A stretch of 64,000 bases of DNA from Roseiconus lacunae (GCF_008312935.1 NZ_VSZO01000053.1:248001-312000); one strand, 5' to 3'. Numbered from the stretch's first letter, positions 43,933-52,749 are shown. Notes: a model not told the origin generated them from the letters alone. Numbers and translations are program-made.

Positions 43933-43987
43933 AACGCAGAGTCGTCGGAGAGAGCCATCCATCTCCGGTGACTCTGCGTTTTGTTTT
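43933..43987 (+). terminator. Rho-independent terminator of the glt operon
   Basis: AACGCAGAGTC (43933-43943) pairs perfectly with GACTCTGCGTT (43970-43980), followed by a T-rich tract TTGTTTT. An inner GGAGA/TCTCC pairing lengthens the stem. It lies 54 bases after the gltD stop. Confidence 0.9.
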
Positions 43988-44077
43988 GTGGTGATACACT
44001 GACCGCCGATCGAGTGATGTTTCCATCCGTGTCCGGCGTGTTCTTCGGTTGCGGTGTCCCCCAAGCCCCTGTGAAAG

Positions 44078-45316
44078 ATGTTCAGAAAATCGCTTCCTGC
44101 CAAGTTCTTACTTACCGCGGCTAGCCTGTTGGGATGGTTTCCCGGATTCGTTCCGTTGTTTGCGATCATCGGGGCAGTCAATCTATGTCTTGCCAGTCTT
44201 TGTGTTGCCGAAACGCCGCCCGCGTTTGAATCAGTGTCTGCCTACTTGGATCAGTCGGTCGACGATGGCGTCGTCGCGGGCGGATCGCTGATGGTGTTTC
44301 ACCAGGGAGAGATCGTCTATCAGACCGGATTCGGATATGCCGACATCGAGACAAAGCGTCCGTATCTGGTCGATACCCCTGCCGTCGTCGCTTCGGTCAG
44401 TAAGCCAATCTTGGGGACGCTGCTTCACCGATTGGCCGACCAGAAGATCGTTGAATTGGATGCCCCGATCGATCGCTACATCGAAGAGTTTAAGGACTGT
44501 CAACTTGAGACCGGCGAGCCGATCAAGCGGGCGCCGACACTGACCGAGTTATTGACCCACACATCCGGCCTTCGAAACGACGAAGCTCCCGGCGGGCGAG
44601 TTTGGTACCAGCCTTGGGCAACCAACCAACCGTTGGAGTTTGTCGTTCGGCGAATTGCCACCGAATTCCCCTTTAAGCGACAACCGGGAACAAAGCTCTC
44701 GTACAGCGGAATCGGAACGGAGGTCGCCGCGCGCGTCGGTGAAATTGTGACCGATCAACCGCGAAACGAAATGCTGCTGACACACCTCTGCGAACCGTTG
44801 GGGATGACTCAAACGTTCTATCGTGACGTCGTCGCAGTGGAAAAGCTCAAGGCGCCGATGCCAACCCGTTACTACATCGGTTCGAAGAGCGGCACGTTGC
44901 TCGTTTCTCGCGAACGTTTGGTCCCTGACAAGAACCGATACAGTTCGTCGGGAGGCACGATTATCTCTACCGCATCGGATTTGTTGACGTGGCTGCTCAT
45001 GATTCGAAACGACGGGATGCATGATGGTGAAGAGTATCTATCGGATGCCATTTGCCGGCGTTTGCTGACCGAACACGAAGTCGGTTTCGCGGCCAAAGGC
45101 GGCTTGTTTGTTCGTCAGCGGGATGAATCGGGTAAGCCGACGCTCTTCAGTCATACCGGGTCAAGCGGGACAAATGTCTGGTTTGATGTCCCCTCCGATA
45201 CGATCGGGATCATGTTGACGCAAACGCGTGGATCGGACATCCGTCCCTTTCGAATCGAACTACAAAAACGTGTGACCGAGGCGGTCGCTGAACTGAATTT
45301 GGTCGCTGCGCCGTAG
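44078..45316 (+). CDS. Secreted serine beta-lactamase-like hydrolase
   Basis: The 412-residue protein has a long N-terminal hydrophobic segment (about residues 8-43, with an ending near CVAETP). It belongs to the class C / esterase-like beta-lactamase family (PF00144). The SxxK catalytic pair is SVSK (about residue 108), and HTG appears as SHTGSSG near the C-terminus. The middle YxN position reads YSG (KLSYSGIG), typical of non-lactamase members that act as esterases or peptidases. It stands alone after the glt terminator. The substrate is unknown. Confidence 0.88.
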   Translation: MFRKSLPAKFLLTAASLLGWFPGFVPLFAIIGAVNLCLASLCVAETPPAFESVSAYLDQSVDDGVVAGGSLMVFHQGEIVYQTGFGYADIETKRPYLVDTPAVVASVSKPILGTLLHRLADQKIVELDAPIDRYIEEFKDCQLETGEPIKRAPTLTELLTHTSGLRNDEAPGGRVWYQPWATNQPLEFVVRRIATEFPFKRQPGTKLSYSGIGTEVAARVGEIVTDQPRNEMLLTHLCEPLGMTQTFYRDVVAVEKLKAPMPTRYYIGSKSGTLLVSRERLVPDKNRYSSSGGTIISTASDLLTWLLMIRNDGMHDGEEYLSDAICRRLLTEHEVGFAAKGGLFVRQRDESGKPTLFSHTGSSGTNVWFDVPSDTIGIMLTQTRGSDIRPFRIELQKRVTEAVAELNLVAAP

Positions 45317-45380
45317 CATTCGATTGACATTGACTACAATATTGCTCCCGATCGATTGGAGTGTCCTCGCACGGCTGTCA

Positions 45381-45407
45381 ACCGTGGCTAACGCCAATCG
45401 GCTGATC
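45381..45407 (-). repeat. Dispersed palindrome, half copy 6
   Basis: ACCGTGGCTAACGCCAATCG followed by GCTGATC is the complement of the left arm. It lies in the 180-bp spacer between the beta-lactamase-like gene and the TIM-barrel gene. Confidence 0.75.
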
Positions 45408-45496
45408 ATAGAATTAAGATGTAACGCTGTTAGCCAACTAAGTGGCACCCGCTGGTTTTCGAATAGAATCTTAACCTTCCTTCCTATACTGATCTT

Positions 45497-46375
45497 ATGA
45501 AACGTCGTCAATTTCTAGCCGCCGGCGCGGCCCTTTCCACTCTGATTGCAAAGCCGAATTGGTTGCTCGCCCTCGATGCCGACAACCGTTATCGCAATGA
45601 AATCGGGATCCAGCTTTACACACTTCGAAATGAGATCGGGAAGGACGTCGCGGGAACGTTGAAGGCGGTCGCTGATGCGGGATACAAGCAAGTCGAACCG
45701 TACGGTTTCCCAGGGGCCGATGCGATGATTCGCGAGGCGAAAGCGAATGGAATGACCGTGAATTCCTCGCACTGTAACACCGACAGCATTTTGCATCCGG
45801 AGCGAAATGGCGTTCAACCGTTTGATGCGTTGTTAGAAAAGGCTAACAAGCATGGCCTAACGCACCTCGTCGTTCCTTACCTTTCGGGGGACATGCGTGA
45901 TTCGCTCGACAAGTACAAGATGGTCGCCGATCGGTGCAACGAGGCTGCCGAGAAAGCCGCGGGCGCGGGCGTTCAACTCGCCTACCACAATCACGCATTC
46001 GAATTCAAACCGTTCGAAGGTGGAAAGACTGGCTACGATGTCTTCAAAGAACGTTTCTCGGATCAAATGAAATTCGAAATCGACGTGTTTTGGGTCGCGG
46101 TCGCAGGGGTCGATCCGGCCAAACTGATCGGGGATCTCTCCGGCCGCGTTACTCAATTGCATCTCAAAGATCTCGATGCGTCGGTCGAGACCCCTGCCTA
46201 CGACGGGATCTCCAAGGATGCGTTCAAAGAACTCGGGAACGGTGTGATCGACATGCAACCGATTCTAGCGGCTGCCGAGAAAGCGGGGGTTGCGCATTGC
46301 CATGTCGAACAGGACCACTCGCCACATCCGCTTGATAGTATTCGAGAAAGCATCGGGTACCTCGGTAAACTGTAA
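45497..46375 (+). CDS. Sugar-phosphate isomerase/epimerase-like TIM barrel with Tat signal
   Basis: The 292-residue protein starts MKRRQFLAAGAALS, a twin-arginine signal, so it is probably exported folded with a bound metal. The mature part has the xylose-isomerase-like (AP endonuclease 2) barrel: GIQLYTLRNEIGKDV, AGYKQVEPYG, LAYHNHAFEF and QLHLKDLD, with metal ligands in the HNH and HLKD segments. Such secreted epimerase-like proteins are common in planctomycetes and Bacteroidetes and are thought to handle sugars. The exact substrate is unknown. Confidence 0.9.
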   Translation: MKRRQFLAAGAALSTLIAKPNWLLALDADNRYRNEIGIQLYTLRNEIGKDVAGTLKAVADAGYKQVEPYGFPGADAMIREAKANGMTVNSSHCNTDSILHPERNGVQPFDALLEKANKHGLTHLVVPYLSGDMRDSLDKYKMVADRCNEAAEKAAGAGVQLAYHNHAFEFKPFEGGKTGYDVFKERFSDQMKFEIDVFWVAVAGVDPAKLIGDLSGRVTQLHLKDLDASVETPAYDGISKDAFKELGNGVIDMQPILAAAEKAGVAHCHVEQDHSPHPLDSIRESIGYLGKL

Positions 46376-46492
46376 CCCCGAAACTCGCCAAACCACCCAG
46401 TTTGTTGAGTTGAATGGGACGCGTTCTTAGTAGTCGCGTGAAACACGGTTCCACGCGCGAGAAAGCCCGTAGAACGCGAAAACTGTCTTGGG

Positions 46493-49138
46493 GTGAGAGC
46501 TCGCGGATTGCTAGACTCGGCGGTGATTTCCGCACCCTCAATTCCCGCCCCTAATGGTTTGAGCACTTACGTCGGCCAATGCCCTGATTGCAGGAAAACG
46601 CTGGAGCTTGAACAAGCGACGGTTGATGCTGCGCGCGGAGACCAGGCTAATTTGACGCCGATTCGTTGCGAGTGTGGTGCTGCGCTCGCGGTGGTCGAGT
46701 GGCTCAATGATGAAATCGATGCGTACTGTGGCGAGTGTGGGACTGAGTACGTGGTCAATTGTGCCGGTGCAGGTGAAGAACTGCCGTGTCGGTGCGGATC
46801 AATCATCACCATCCCAACGAACCGGCTACAGTGTTGGCAACCGCCAGCGGTTTCTGTGCCCGCTGCTTTGCCTGCCGCACCAATCGCATCCAGCACAACT
46901 GGGCCAACACTGCCGGAGCCAACACTGCCGGAGCCAACACTGCCGGAGCCAACACTGCCGGAGCCAACACTGCCGGAGCCAACACTGCCGGTTGCGGCGG
47001 CTGAATTAGACGTTTTGTCGGAGACAACGCCGGGTTGTGATCTTTCGGATTCCCGTAACGGCGTAGCGATCGTCGTCCAGGCAGTTGCAGTCGGCGTCGC
47101 GCTTCCGATCGTTGCCGCCCCGGAGCTGTGCTCGATCGAAGTCATCGAGAGAGAAGCTCCGTCACCGTCGGACGTCAGGCTACCGATCGTTGCTAGTCCC
47201 GAAGTCTTCGCGATCGATTTGCCCAGCGTCGTTGAGTTGACCGTTGAGGCGAATTCGTTCGCGCTTCCGATCGTTGCCGCCCCGGAACTGTACTCGATCG
47301 AAGTCATCGAGAGAGAAGCTCCGTCACCGTGGGACGTCAGGTTACCGATCGTTGCTATTCCCGAAGTCTTCGCGATCGATTTGTCCAGCGTCGTTGAGTT
47401 GACCGTTGAACAGGTATCGTTCTCGCTACCGATCGTTGCCGCCCCGGTACTGTACTCGATCGAAGTCATCGAGAGAGAAGCTCCGTCACCGTGGGACGGC
47501 AGGTTACCGATCGTTGCTAGTCCCGAAGTCTTCGCGATCGATTTGCCCAGCGTCGTTGAGTTGACTGTTGAGCAGGTATCGTTCGCGCTTCCGATCGTTG
47601 CCGCCCCGGAACTGTGCTCGATCGAAGTCATCGAGAGAGAAGCTCCGTCACCGTCGGACGTCAGGCTACCGATCGTTGCTAGTCCCGAAGTCTTTGCGAT
47701 CGATTTGCCCAGCGTTGTTGAGTTGACCGTTGAGGATGTTTCGTTCGCGCTTCCGATCGTTGCCGCCCCGGAACTGTATTCGATCGAGGTGTACGAGGAA
47801 TCCACGCGAGACTCTGAAGCCATTGAGTTACCGATCATCGCGTCGCCACTGCTTTACGCCATCGACCTTCCGGTTAGTCCACCGATCCTGGCAGAAGTCC
47901 CCGAGGCAACATGTCCAGCGATCGAGCCGACGGAGCCAACGGAGCCAGTTGAGCCAATCACGGCTGATTCCGAACACCGAAAGCCGCCCGTTGCCAAGTC
48001 GCAGACGCCCACGGCTGATGCATCTGACGATCAGTTTCTGGTGTCCTGTCCGGGTTGCCAAAACGAGTACCCTGTGCCGCGCGACGCAATTGGTGAATCG
48101 GCAGAATGTGAATGTGGGTTCGTGTTTCAGATCAAAGACAATTTGGACGCGATCGATTCGGCATTCACGTTTGACTTGGTTCCCTATCCACCATTGGCGC
48201 TCGACCGGACCGGATCAGGTTCGGCAAGCGAGGCCGGTACGGCGAAGAAGCCCTTAGCGGCGAAGGTTGATCGAGCGGAAACGGTACGTCGTCGTGAGGT
48301 TATGTCCGATCAACCGAAGGGGCGACTTAACGCATCGCGGCGGATCGACGGCGACGTCGAAACCAAAGGAGTCTTGCTAAGGTACCTTGCCTCGACATTG
48401 GCGGTCATCCCGGTTGCGATGTTGCTGTTTTGGTTTGTGTTCGACGGTACCGAGCATCAGTGGTCATTGCAGAGCGTTCGCGATCAGCTCGCCATGCAAA
48501 TGCCGGCTCGTCCTGTGGTCGGGCTCAACAAACCGACAGCGAATTCAACAGCATCGATAACGGACGATTCGAACGCGACTCCAGATGATCAATCATTGCC
48601 GGCAGAGTTTTCCTCACCGGAGGCGGAGCCGATCGAGACGGCGATCGCCAAAATCGAATTAGGATCACCTCAACCAAGCATGGAAACAATCGCCGGTGAC
48701 TCAATTGAGTTGGCGGAAAGCACAGTCGCCCCGACCAATCACGAACAAGCAGAGCTGCTTCAAGCAGAGCTATCGCCGTTTTTGATGCCGGTACAGAAGA
48801 TCGCTCAGCAACTCGGCTCAACAAAACGACTTGACCGTCCGGCGCTTCAGCGGTTTGCTTCCGCGATCGAATCTTTGCGTCATCGTCACCGAGAGCTGAC
48901 TCCGAAAGATTTGCGATGGCTGGGTCGGCAATGGGCTTCGCTTGGCGAACGGGCTTCGACGGCCGAGCTTGCCTCGCGTTGCTACTATCAGGCTTCTAGT
49001 GCCTACTCATTGCTGCTGACGTTCGAGCAAACGTCCGTCGCAAAGGCTCATACCGAAGAGCAACGACAGATGCTGTTCGAACGTTCCAGGCATGCACAGC
49101 GCATGGCGGTACTCGAATCAGGCAATCAGCAAAGGTAA
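46493..49138 (+). CDS. Zinc-ribbon membrane protein with 54-residue repeats
   Basis: The 881-residue frame starts at GTG 46493; a GTG ten codons later is also possible. The N-terminal 100 residues hold two zinc-ribbon-like clusters (CPDCRKTLELE...CECG, then YCGECGTEYV...CRCG). A PTLPE pentapeptide repeated six times follows (46910-46990). Then come four full and one partial 54-residue repeats (47102-47800) with LPIVAAPEL.SIEVIEREAP. A third ribbon, VSCPGCQNEYPVPRD...ECECGFVF, and one transmembrane helix (LASTLAVIPVAMLLFWFVF, near residue 640) precede a helical C-terminus. Unknown function. The repeats are nearly identical at DNA level, which signals recent expansion. Confidence 0.8.
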   Translation: MRARGLLDSAVISAPSIPAPNGLSTYVGQCPDCRKTLELEQATVDAARGDQANLTPIRCECGAALAVVEWLNDEIDAYCGECGTEYVVNCAGAGEELPCRCGSIITIPTNRLQCWQPPAVSVPAALPAAPIASSTTGPTLPEPTLPEPTLPEPTLPEPTLPEPTLPVAAAELDVLSETTPGCDLSDSRNGVAIVVQAVAVGVALPIVAAPELCSIEVIEREAPSPSDVRLPIVASPEVFAIDLPSVVELTVEANSFALPIVAAPELYSIEVIEREAPSPWDVRLPIVAIPEVFAIDLSSVVELTVEQVSFSLPIVAAPVLYSIEVIEREAPSPWDGRLPIVASPEVFAIDLPSVVELTVEQVSFALPIVAAPELCSIEVIEREAPSPSDVRLPIVASPEVFAIDLPSVVELTVEDVSFALPIVAAPELYSIEVYEESTRDSEAIELPIIASPLLYAIDLPVSPPILAEVPEATCPAIEPTEPTEPVEPITADSEHRKPPVAKSQTPTADASDDQFLVSCPGCQNEYPVPRDAIGESAECECGFVFQIKDNLDAIDSAFTFDLVPYPPLALDRTGSGSASEAGTAKKPLAAKVDRAETVRRREVMSDQPKGRLNASRRIDGDVETKGVLLRYLASTLAVIPVAMLLFWFVFDGTEHQWSLQSVRDQLAMQMPARPVVGLNKPTANSTASITDDSNATPDDQSLPAEFSSPEAEPIETAIAKIELGSPQPSMETIAGDSIELAESTVAPTNHEQAELLQAELSPFLMPVQKIAQQLGSTKRLDRPALQRFASAIESLRHRHRELTPKDLRWLGRQWASLGERASTAELASRCYYQASSAYSLLLTFEQTSVAKAHTEEQRQMLFERSRHAQRMAVLESGNQQR
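46910..46990 (+). repeat. 15-bp tandem repeat encoding PTLPE
   Basis: CCAACACTGCCGGAG is present in about six tandem copies with no or almost no changes, all in frame within the zinc-ribbon gene. It is prone to slippage and could vary between strains. Confidence 0.9.
47102..47800 (+). repeat. 162-bp tandem repeats inside the zinc-ribbon gene
   Basis: The CTTCCGATCGTTGCCGCCCC segment recurs at 47102, 47264, 47426 (CTACCG variant), 47588 and 47750, exactly 162 bases apart (54 codons). The first four periods are complete and the fifth diverges after about 40 bases. Each period holds two related half-units (LPIVAAPEL and LPIVASPEV), so the repeat itself arose from an older duplication. Confidence 0.93.
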
Positions 49139-49347
49139 GCAGGTAAACACGTGTCTTTGGGGTTCAGCATATGGAATAGCTGTCAGCCCCCTAAAAGCTG
49201 CACGACCACTTCAGTAGGGTGGTGTTTGCCGGCAATTCGCGCCCACCGCCGCCCTTGGCGCAATTCGAGGTGCTATAAATAGAAGCTTCGCGATGATCTC
49301 GCATCTCGTCTTACGATTGCTTGCCACTACGCTATCCGTTCTTACCC

Positions 49348-50793
49348 ATGTCCAGTTCTTCGGACTTGCATCAGTACTATCAGGAATGGCTTGAGATTCC
49401 TGCCGACCGACTTCCGCCGAATCACTATGCCATTCTCGGCGTAGAAGATTACGAATCCGATACCGATGTGATCGAACGGGCGGCCAAATCGCGAGGAGCT
49501 TACTTACATCAACTGGCATCGGGGCCGGAGCGAAAGACGGTTCAGCAGTTACTTAGCCAAGTCTCCGTCGCAAAGCGAACCTTACTATCGGATGAGCTTC
49601 GGCTAGCATACGATCGAGAACTCCGCTCACCGTCACTAAGCTCGGAATTAAACGCCGCGTCTGGTCAAGGCAAAACTGTTTCAGACCAGAGCGACTCTGA
49701 TCCGACGAGTGTCGAAGCGAATGATGCGGCAACGACGACATCGTCAACGCCCTATCGGCGGCGTAAGCCAAGCCAATGGCCGCTGCATGCAGCCAGCGCG
49801 TCGGTGTTGCTCGCGATCGTTGGGATCGTTTATTGGGTTAACCGAGATCCGGGGGGACGACGTGCCGCCGAAGTAAGCTCGCAAGCCACGCAGTCCATGC
49901 AAGCCGCCGAGGTGGCGTCGAGGTCTTCAGCGGCCGGTCAGAACGATGGATCTGCCACGGAGCCGCGAAAGCGACTGGCCCCCGTGCAAACCACATCCGC
50001 GGACACCTTACCACGCAAGAGTAAGAGCCCGATCGTGGCCCGACGTGAAACGGGGAGTGGGCTCGGAACTTCGCTCGGATCTAAGTTCGGCAACATTTTG
50101 GATGACATCGAATCACAGTCATCGCAAGTCGCCGAGGGTATGAAATCAAGCGACGCAGGATTTCAACCGATGGCCGGTCTGTTGATTGGTAAAGCTAAAA
50201 AGAACGTCCCGGTAAAGCTGTGGCCGACCGAGTTTGTCACCATCGACAGTTTTCCAAAGGCCATCGAAAAACGATTCGAAGTTGATGCCGAAGGAATCGT
50301 TTTTCGGGCGACCGATCATGGAATAGAGTTCGACGTTAGCGGAACTGACAGACGAGTTGAATTCGCCGATACAATAAAGTTAGCCGTTGGAAATGCGTTC
50401 CTGATCCGTACTTCGTTACCGAAGGAACAAGACGCAGGTGGCAGCGTTGCGGTTGTGATCGAGGGCATACAAATCGGTGTTCGCCGATCAAAAGATGGTG
50501 TCGAAATTTTCGCCCGAGATCGAACCGAGGATTCGAAACGGAACTCGGTTTCCCAATTCAAAACGTCTGCCGAGAACGTCGCTTTCGTTGTCGCTCGTGA
50601 TCCCAAATCCGTCGATCGGCTGCGTTGGATGGCTCGAATTGAAGAGCAGATTCAGGCCGGCACGATCGACGCGACATCGCTCTCTGAGGAGGCGGCGGTA
50701 TCACTTGTAATCCAGCCGCCGACGAAGGACGTTAGTCAACCGCTGAAGATTCTGGAGCTTCAAACCGGAAGACTCGGCGGAAAACGCAAGTGA
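49348..50793 (+). CDS. Planctomycete J-like membrane protein
   Basis: ATG 49348 gives a 481-residue protein that begins SSSSDLHQYYQEWLEIPADR and continues PPNHYAILGVEDYESD, the J-like domain found in many planctomycete proteins (LPPNHY..LG). The canonical HPD motif is absent: helices II and III are linked by a stretch reading AAKSRGAYLHQLA. One transmembrane helix follows near residue 150 (ASVLLAIVGIVYWV), then a Ser/Thr/Ala-rich linker and a C-terminal beta-rich domain (from about residue 290). Role unknown; J-type co-chaperone activity is unlikely without HPD. It follows the zinc-ribbon gene at 210 bp. Confidence 0.82.
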   Translation: MSSSSDLHQYYQEWLEIPADRLPPNHYAILGVEDYESDTDVIERAAKSRGAYLHQLASGPERKTVQQLLSQVSVAKRTLLSDELRLAYDRELRSPSLSSELNAASGQGKTVSDQSDSDPTSVEANDAATTTSSTPYRRRKPSQWPLHAASASVLLAIVGIVYWVNRDPGGRRAAEVSSQATQSMQAAEVASRSSAAGQNDGSATEPRKRLAPVQTTSADTLPRKSKSPIVARRETGSGLGTSLGSKFGNILDDIESQSSQVAEGMKSSDAGFQPMAGLLIGKAKKNVPVKLWPTEFVTIDSFPKAIEKRFEVDAEGIVFRATDHGIEFDVSGTDRRVEFADTIKLAVGNAFLIRTSLPKEQDAGGSVAVVIEGIQIGVRRSKDGVEIFARDRTEDSKRNSVSQFKTSAENVAFVVARDPKSVDRLRWMARIEEQIQAGTIDATSLSEEAAVSLVIQPPTKDVSQPLKILELQTGRLGGKRK

Positions 50794-50794
50794 C

Positions 50795-50858
50795 GATCAG
50801 CCGTATGGCGTTCGCCACGGTTCTGTTGATTGGACAAACGTTGGTACCCGTCGACTGA
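50795..50858 (+). repeat. Dispersed palindrome, copy 7
   Basis: It starts two bases after the stop codon of the J-like gene. The left arm GATCAGCCGTATGGCGTTCG continues CCACGG; the right arm ends CCCGTCGACTGA as in the copy at 35852-35916. The middle is less conserved. Confidence 0.75.
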
Positions 50859-50962
50859 CTTATCGAAATCCGCAATCGTTTTGAAACACCGCACTCGTGA
50901 TTTGTCTTTTTCTGAATATCGGGTGGCCGAACTCGGCGACTGATCTGCGGCAGAATGATCGA

Positions 50963-51961
50963 TCACTTGGCCGATGCCTCTGTGACCGGCGCTAACAATT
51001 CCCAGGCTCGCGGTAAAAAGAATTGCTCGCCTCCGCCGGCAACCTGTTCCGCACGTTTCATCTCGAGAAGTCCGCTTTTTTCGCTTCGCGAAACAGCGGA
51101 ATGTGGTTTGGGGCCACTCTTGGTCCAGTGATCGGCTGCAGCTGCCGCTTTGGAATGCAGCATTTCGGCGCCTCGTTTGAGCTGAAAGAGCTTGCGTTCC
51201 CGGCCGGCTTCGGACAGTCCGATGTTGCGATGGGAAACGGCCCCACGAGCGCGGACCATCCACTGACCGATCTGGCGATTGGCATCCTTGGTCAGGTCAA
51301 CGTACTGGGCGAACATCTCGCCTTTAGGAATCTTCACGACCTTGACCGGCTCGACGGCGTGCAAGTCGATGCCTTTGATCAGCTCGGCCCATTGTGTCGG
51401 CTGGCGACCGCCGACGTTGTATTTGTCAAAGAACTCGACAATCGTTCGAATATTCTTTCGCGGTAGTAGCCCCACGTGCTTTGTCGATCCGAAAACAAGG
51501 CGAAGCGTTTCGTCGGTAAGTTGATCGAGTCGAGAGATACGGAGGCCGCCGCCGAGAAAATCGGAGAGCTTCCGATGGAGGTCTTCCAGTACTCGTCGAG
51601 CTGAAATGGGCAAGCGTTCGATCGGCAACTTTCGGATCGCGACCAGGATTCGGCTAGCGAGCGCGCGGACTGGAACGGCAAAGCTCGGGTTCCGTCGCGC
51701 GATCGACATCGCCTTGTCGAAACTTCGCGTGTATTTGGGAAGCTTTCCAAACTTCGCTAAATCACCGATGTACGGCACGACACCGACTCCGCTAAGCAAC
51801 GATCCCCACCAATCACCGCGGGTGATCGAAATGATTGCGTTGGTGGAATCGGCAAAGGGAGTCGGCTCGACGATTCCGATCAAATCGAGCGCGAGCTGAC
51901 CAAGGTCCAACAGCAACTCTTGCTCTTCGTCAGAAAACTCGTCCCAGCCTTCGATGTTCAT
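50963..51961 (-). CDS. Orphan protein with polymorphic-toxin-like pre-toxin region
   Basis: The 332-residue protein starts at ATG 51961 and has no signal peptide or transmembrane segment. Residues ~20-75 (LDLIGIVEPTPFADSTNAII, RGDWWGSLLSGVGVVPYIGD) show the Asp/Pro/Gly-rich signature that sits just before toxin domains in polymorphic toxins. The rest is helical, ending with a polar segment (KIPKGEMFAQYVDLTKDAN, IGLSEAGRERKLFQL) that weakly recalls ADP-ribosyltransferase-like toxin domains, but I cannot assign it. No secretion domain, VgrG/Rhs partner or immunity gene is adjacent. A 17-bp tandem duplication lies just upstream of the start. Function unknown. Confidence 0.65.
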   Translation of the reverse strand: MNIEGWDEFSDEEQELLLDLGQLALDLIGIVEPTPFADSTNAIISITRGDWWGSLLSGVGVVPYIGDLAKFGKLPKYTRSFDKAMSIARRNPSFAVPVRALASRILVAIRKLPIERLPISARRVLEDLHRKLSDFLGGGLRISRLDQLTDETLRLVFGSTKHVGLLPRKNIRTIVEFFDKYNVGGRQPTQWAELIKGIDLHAVEPVKVVKIPKGEMFAQYVDLTKDANRQIGQWMVRARGAVSHRNIGLSEAGRERKLFQLKRGAEMLHSKAAAAADHWTKSGPKPHSAVSRSEKSGLLEMKRAEQVAGGGEQFFLPRAWELLAPVTEASAK

Positions 51962-51969
51962 GATTTCGC

Positions 51970-52003
51970 CTTGTTCAATCGTCCCACTTGTTCAATCGTC
52001 CCA
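51970..52003. repeat. 17-bp tandem duplication upstream of the toxin-like gene
   Basis: CTTGTTCAATCGTCCCA is repeated exactly, copies at 51970-51986 and 51987-52003. It lies 9-42 bases before the ATG on the minus strand, so it covers the likely leader and RBS region of that gene. Confidence 0.85.
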
Positions 52004-52196
52004 ATCGCGTCGTTTACGCAATCAGTCGGAATCGAGTCCATCAAACCGACAGGTAGGAGGGTATTTTAACGCGTTCGATATGGCCTGAGTTAAAGACGAT
52101 TCCGCGGTAGTCGATGCCGCTCAATGGGTTGGCAATACGTTCACCAGCCATGGCGAAAAGCAGTGCAGGTTGGTTCCATGCCATGGCCGTCTTTGT

Positions 52197-52223
52197 CTTG
52201 GGAAAGTTTTCTTGGGAAAGTTT
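52197..52223. repeat. 14-bp tandem duplication
   Basis: CTTGGGAAAGTTTT is followed directly by CTTGGGAAAGTTT. It lies 128-154 bases before the start of the 52351 gene, within its probable promoter or leader. Confidence 0.8.
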
Positions 52224-52271
52224 GAAACAACCACGCCGCTCGCCCGCTTGGCTACCTGTGCAAAGGACATC

Positions 52272-52305
52272 AAAACGGCGAGACGCTCGACAGACTCGCC
52301 GTTTT
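52272..52305 (+). terminator. Perfect hairpin in the leader of the 52351 gene
   Basis: AAAACGGCGAG (52272-52282) pairs perfectly with CTCGCCGTTTT (52295-52305), loop 12 bases. It ends in T residues and lies 46 bases before the ATG of the small secreted protein. No plus-strand gene ends upstream of it in this spacer, so it may be a leader attenuator, a 5' stabiliser or a terminator of a small RNA. Confidence 0.7.
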
Positions 52306-52350
52306 AGTAACGAACCAGTATCTGTCGAATGAATCTTAAGGAACCGAACC

Positions 52351-52749
52351 ATGTTGAAACGAATCCTTCTCTCTGTTGCCCCGATCGCAATGATTTTCGG
52401 CACCGTCAGCGCTAACGATGACTTACTCAATTCGCTGGCAAAACTCGACGGAGCCGGGGTCGCGGTCGTTGAAGCGTCGTCCGAAATGGCGTCAGAGGAT
52501 CAGCTCGGCCAGGCCGATGTTGACGCGTTGCTCGGCAATGACGACACCGACGAGGATGCGATCGCGGCCTGCTTCCGACGGGTGGGGTATGGGTACAACG
52601 GATACGGGCATCGGCACTACAGCTACGGATACAGCTACTACCGCCCCCACTACAGCTACCGCTGCTACCGTCCGGTCACCTACACCTATCACTACCCCGT
52701 GACCTACCACGTTCCGGTATACACCAATTGGTTCTGCGGAGCTTGGTGA
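52351..52749 (+). CDS. Secreted Tyr/His-rich small protein
   Basis: ATG 52351 gives a 132-residue protein with a signal peptide (MLKRILLSVAPIAMIFG, cleavage near SAND). The middle is acidic (DDTDEDAIAACF). The last 60 residues are extremely rich in Tyr, His and Pro (YGYNGYGHRHYSYGYSYYRP and similar), resembling secreted Tyr-rich or cuticle-like low-complexity proteins. Metal binding or cross-linking by Tyr/His is possible but not established. It is flanked by a hairpin upstream and a terminator downstream. Confidence 0.75.
   Translation: MLKRILLSVAPIAMIFGTVSANDDLLNSLAKLDGAGVAVVEASSEMASEDQLGQADVDALLGNDDTDEDAIAACFRRVGYGYNGYGHRHYSYGYSYYRPHYSYRCYRPVTYTYHYPVTYHVPVYTNWFCGAW

Larger units (their letters stand above)
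51962..52350. other. 389-bp divergent spacer with duplications and a hairpin
   Basis: No gene is convincing; a minus-strand frame across 52041-52430 has no protein-like features and overlaps the start of the next gene. The spacer holds a 17-bp tandem duplication (51970-52003), a 14-bp tandem duplication (52197-52223) and a strong hairpin (52272-52305). Confidence 0.5.

Noticed and set aside
45436-45455. TGGCAC-type sigma-54 promoter candidate before the TIM-barrel gene
   Set aside because: The TTGC half is absent at the required spacing.
46567-47838. A 423-codon open frame on the minus strand across the zinc-ribbon gene
   Set aside because: It mirrors the 162-bp and 15-bp repeats; lack of stops follows from repeated codon choice on the plus strand. 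Its translation is low-complexity Ser/Thr/Gly, while the plus-strand frame has zinc ribbons and a membrane helix.
52041-52430. 129-codon minus-strand frame in the spacer before the Tyr-rich gene
   Set aside because: It overlaps the start of a gene with a clear signal peptide, crosses a perfect hairpin and a tandem duplication, and has no protein features.
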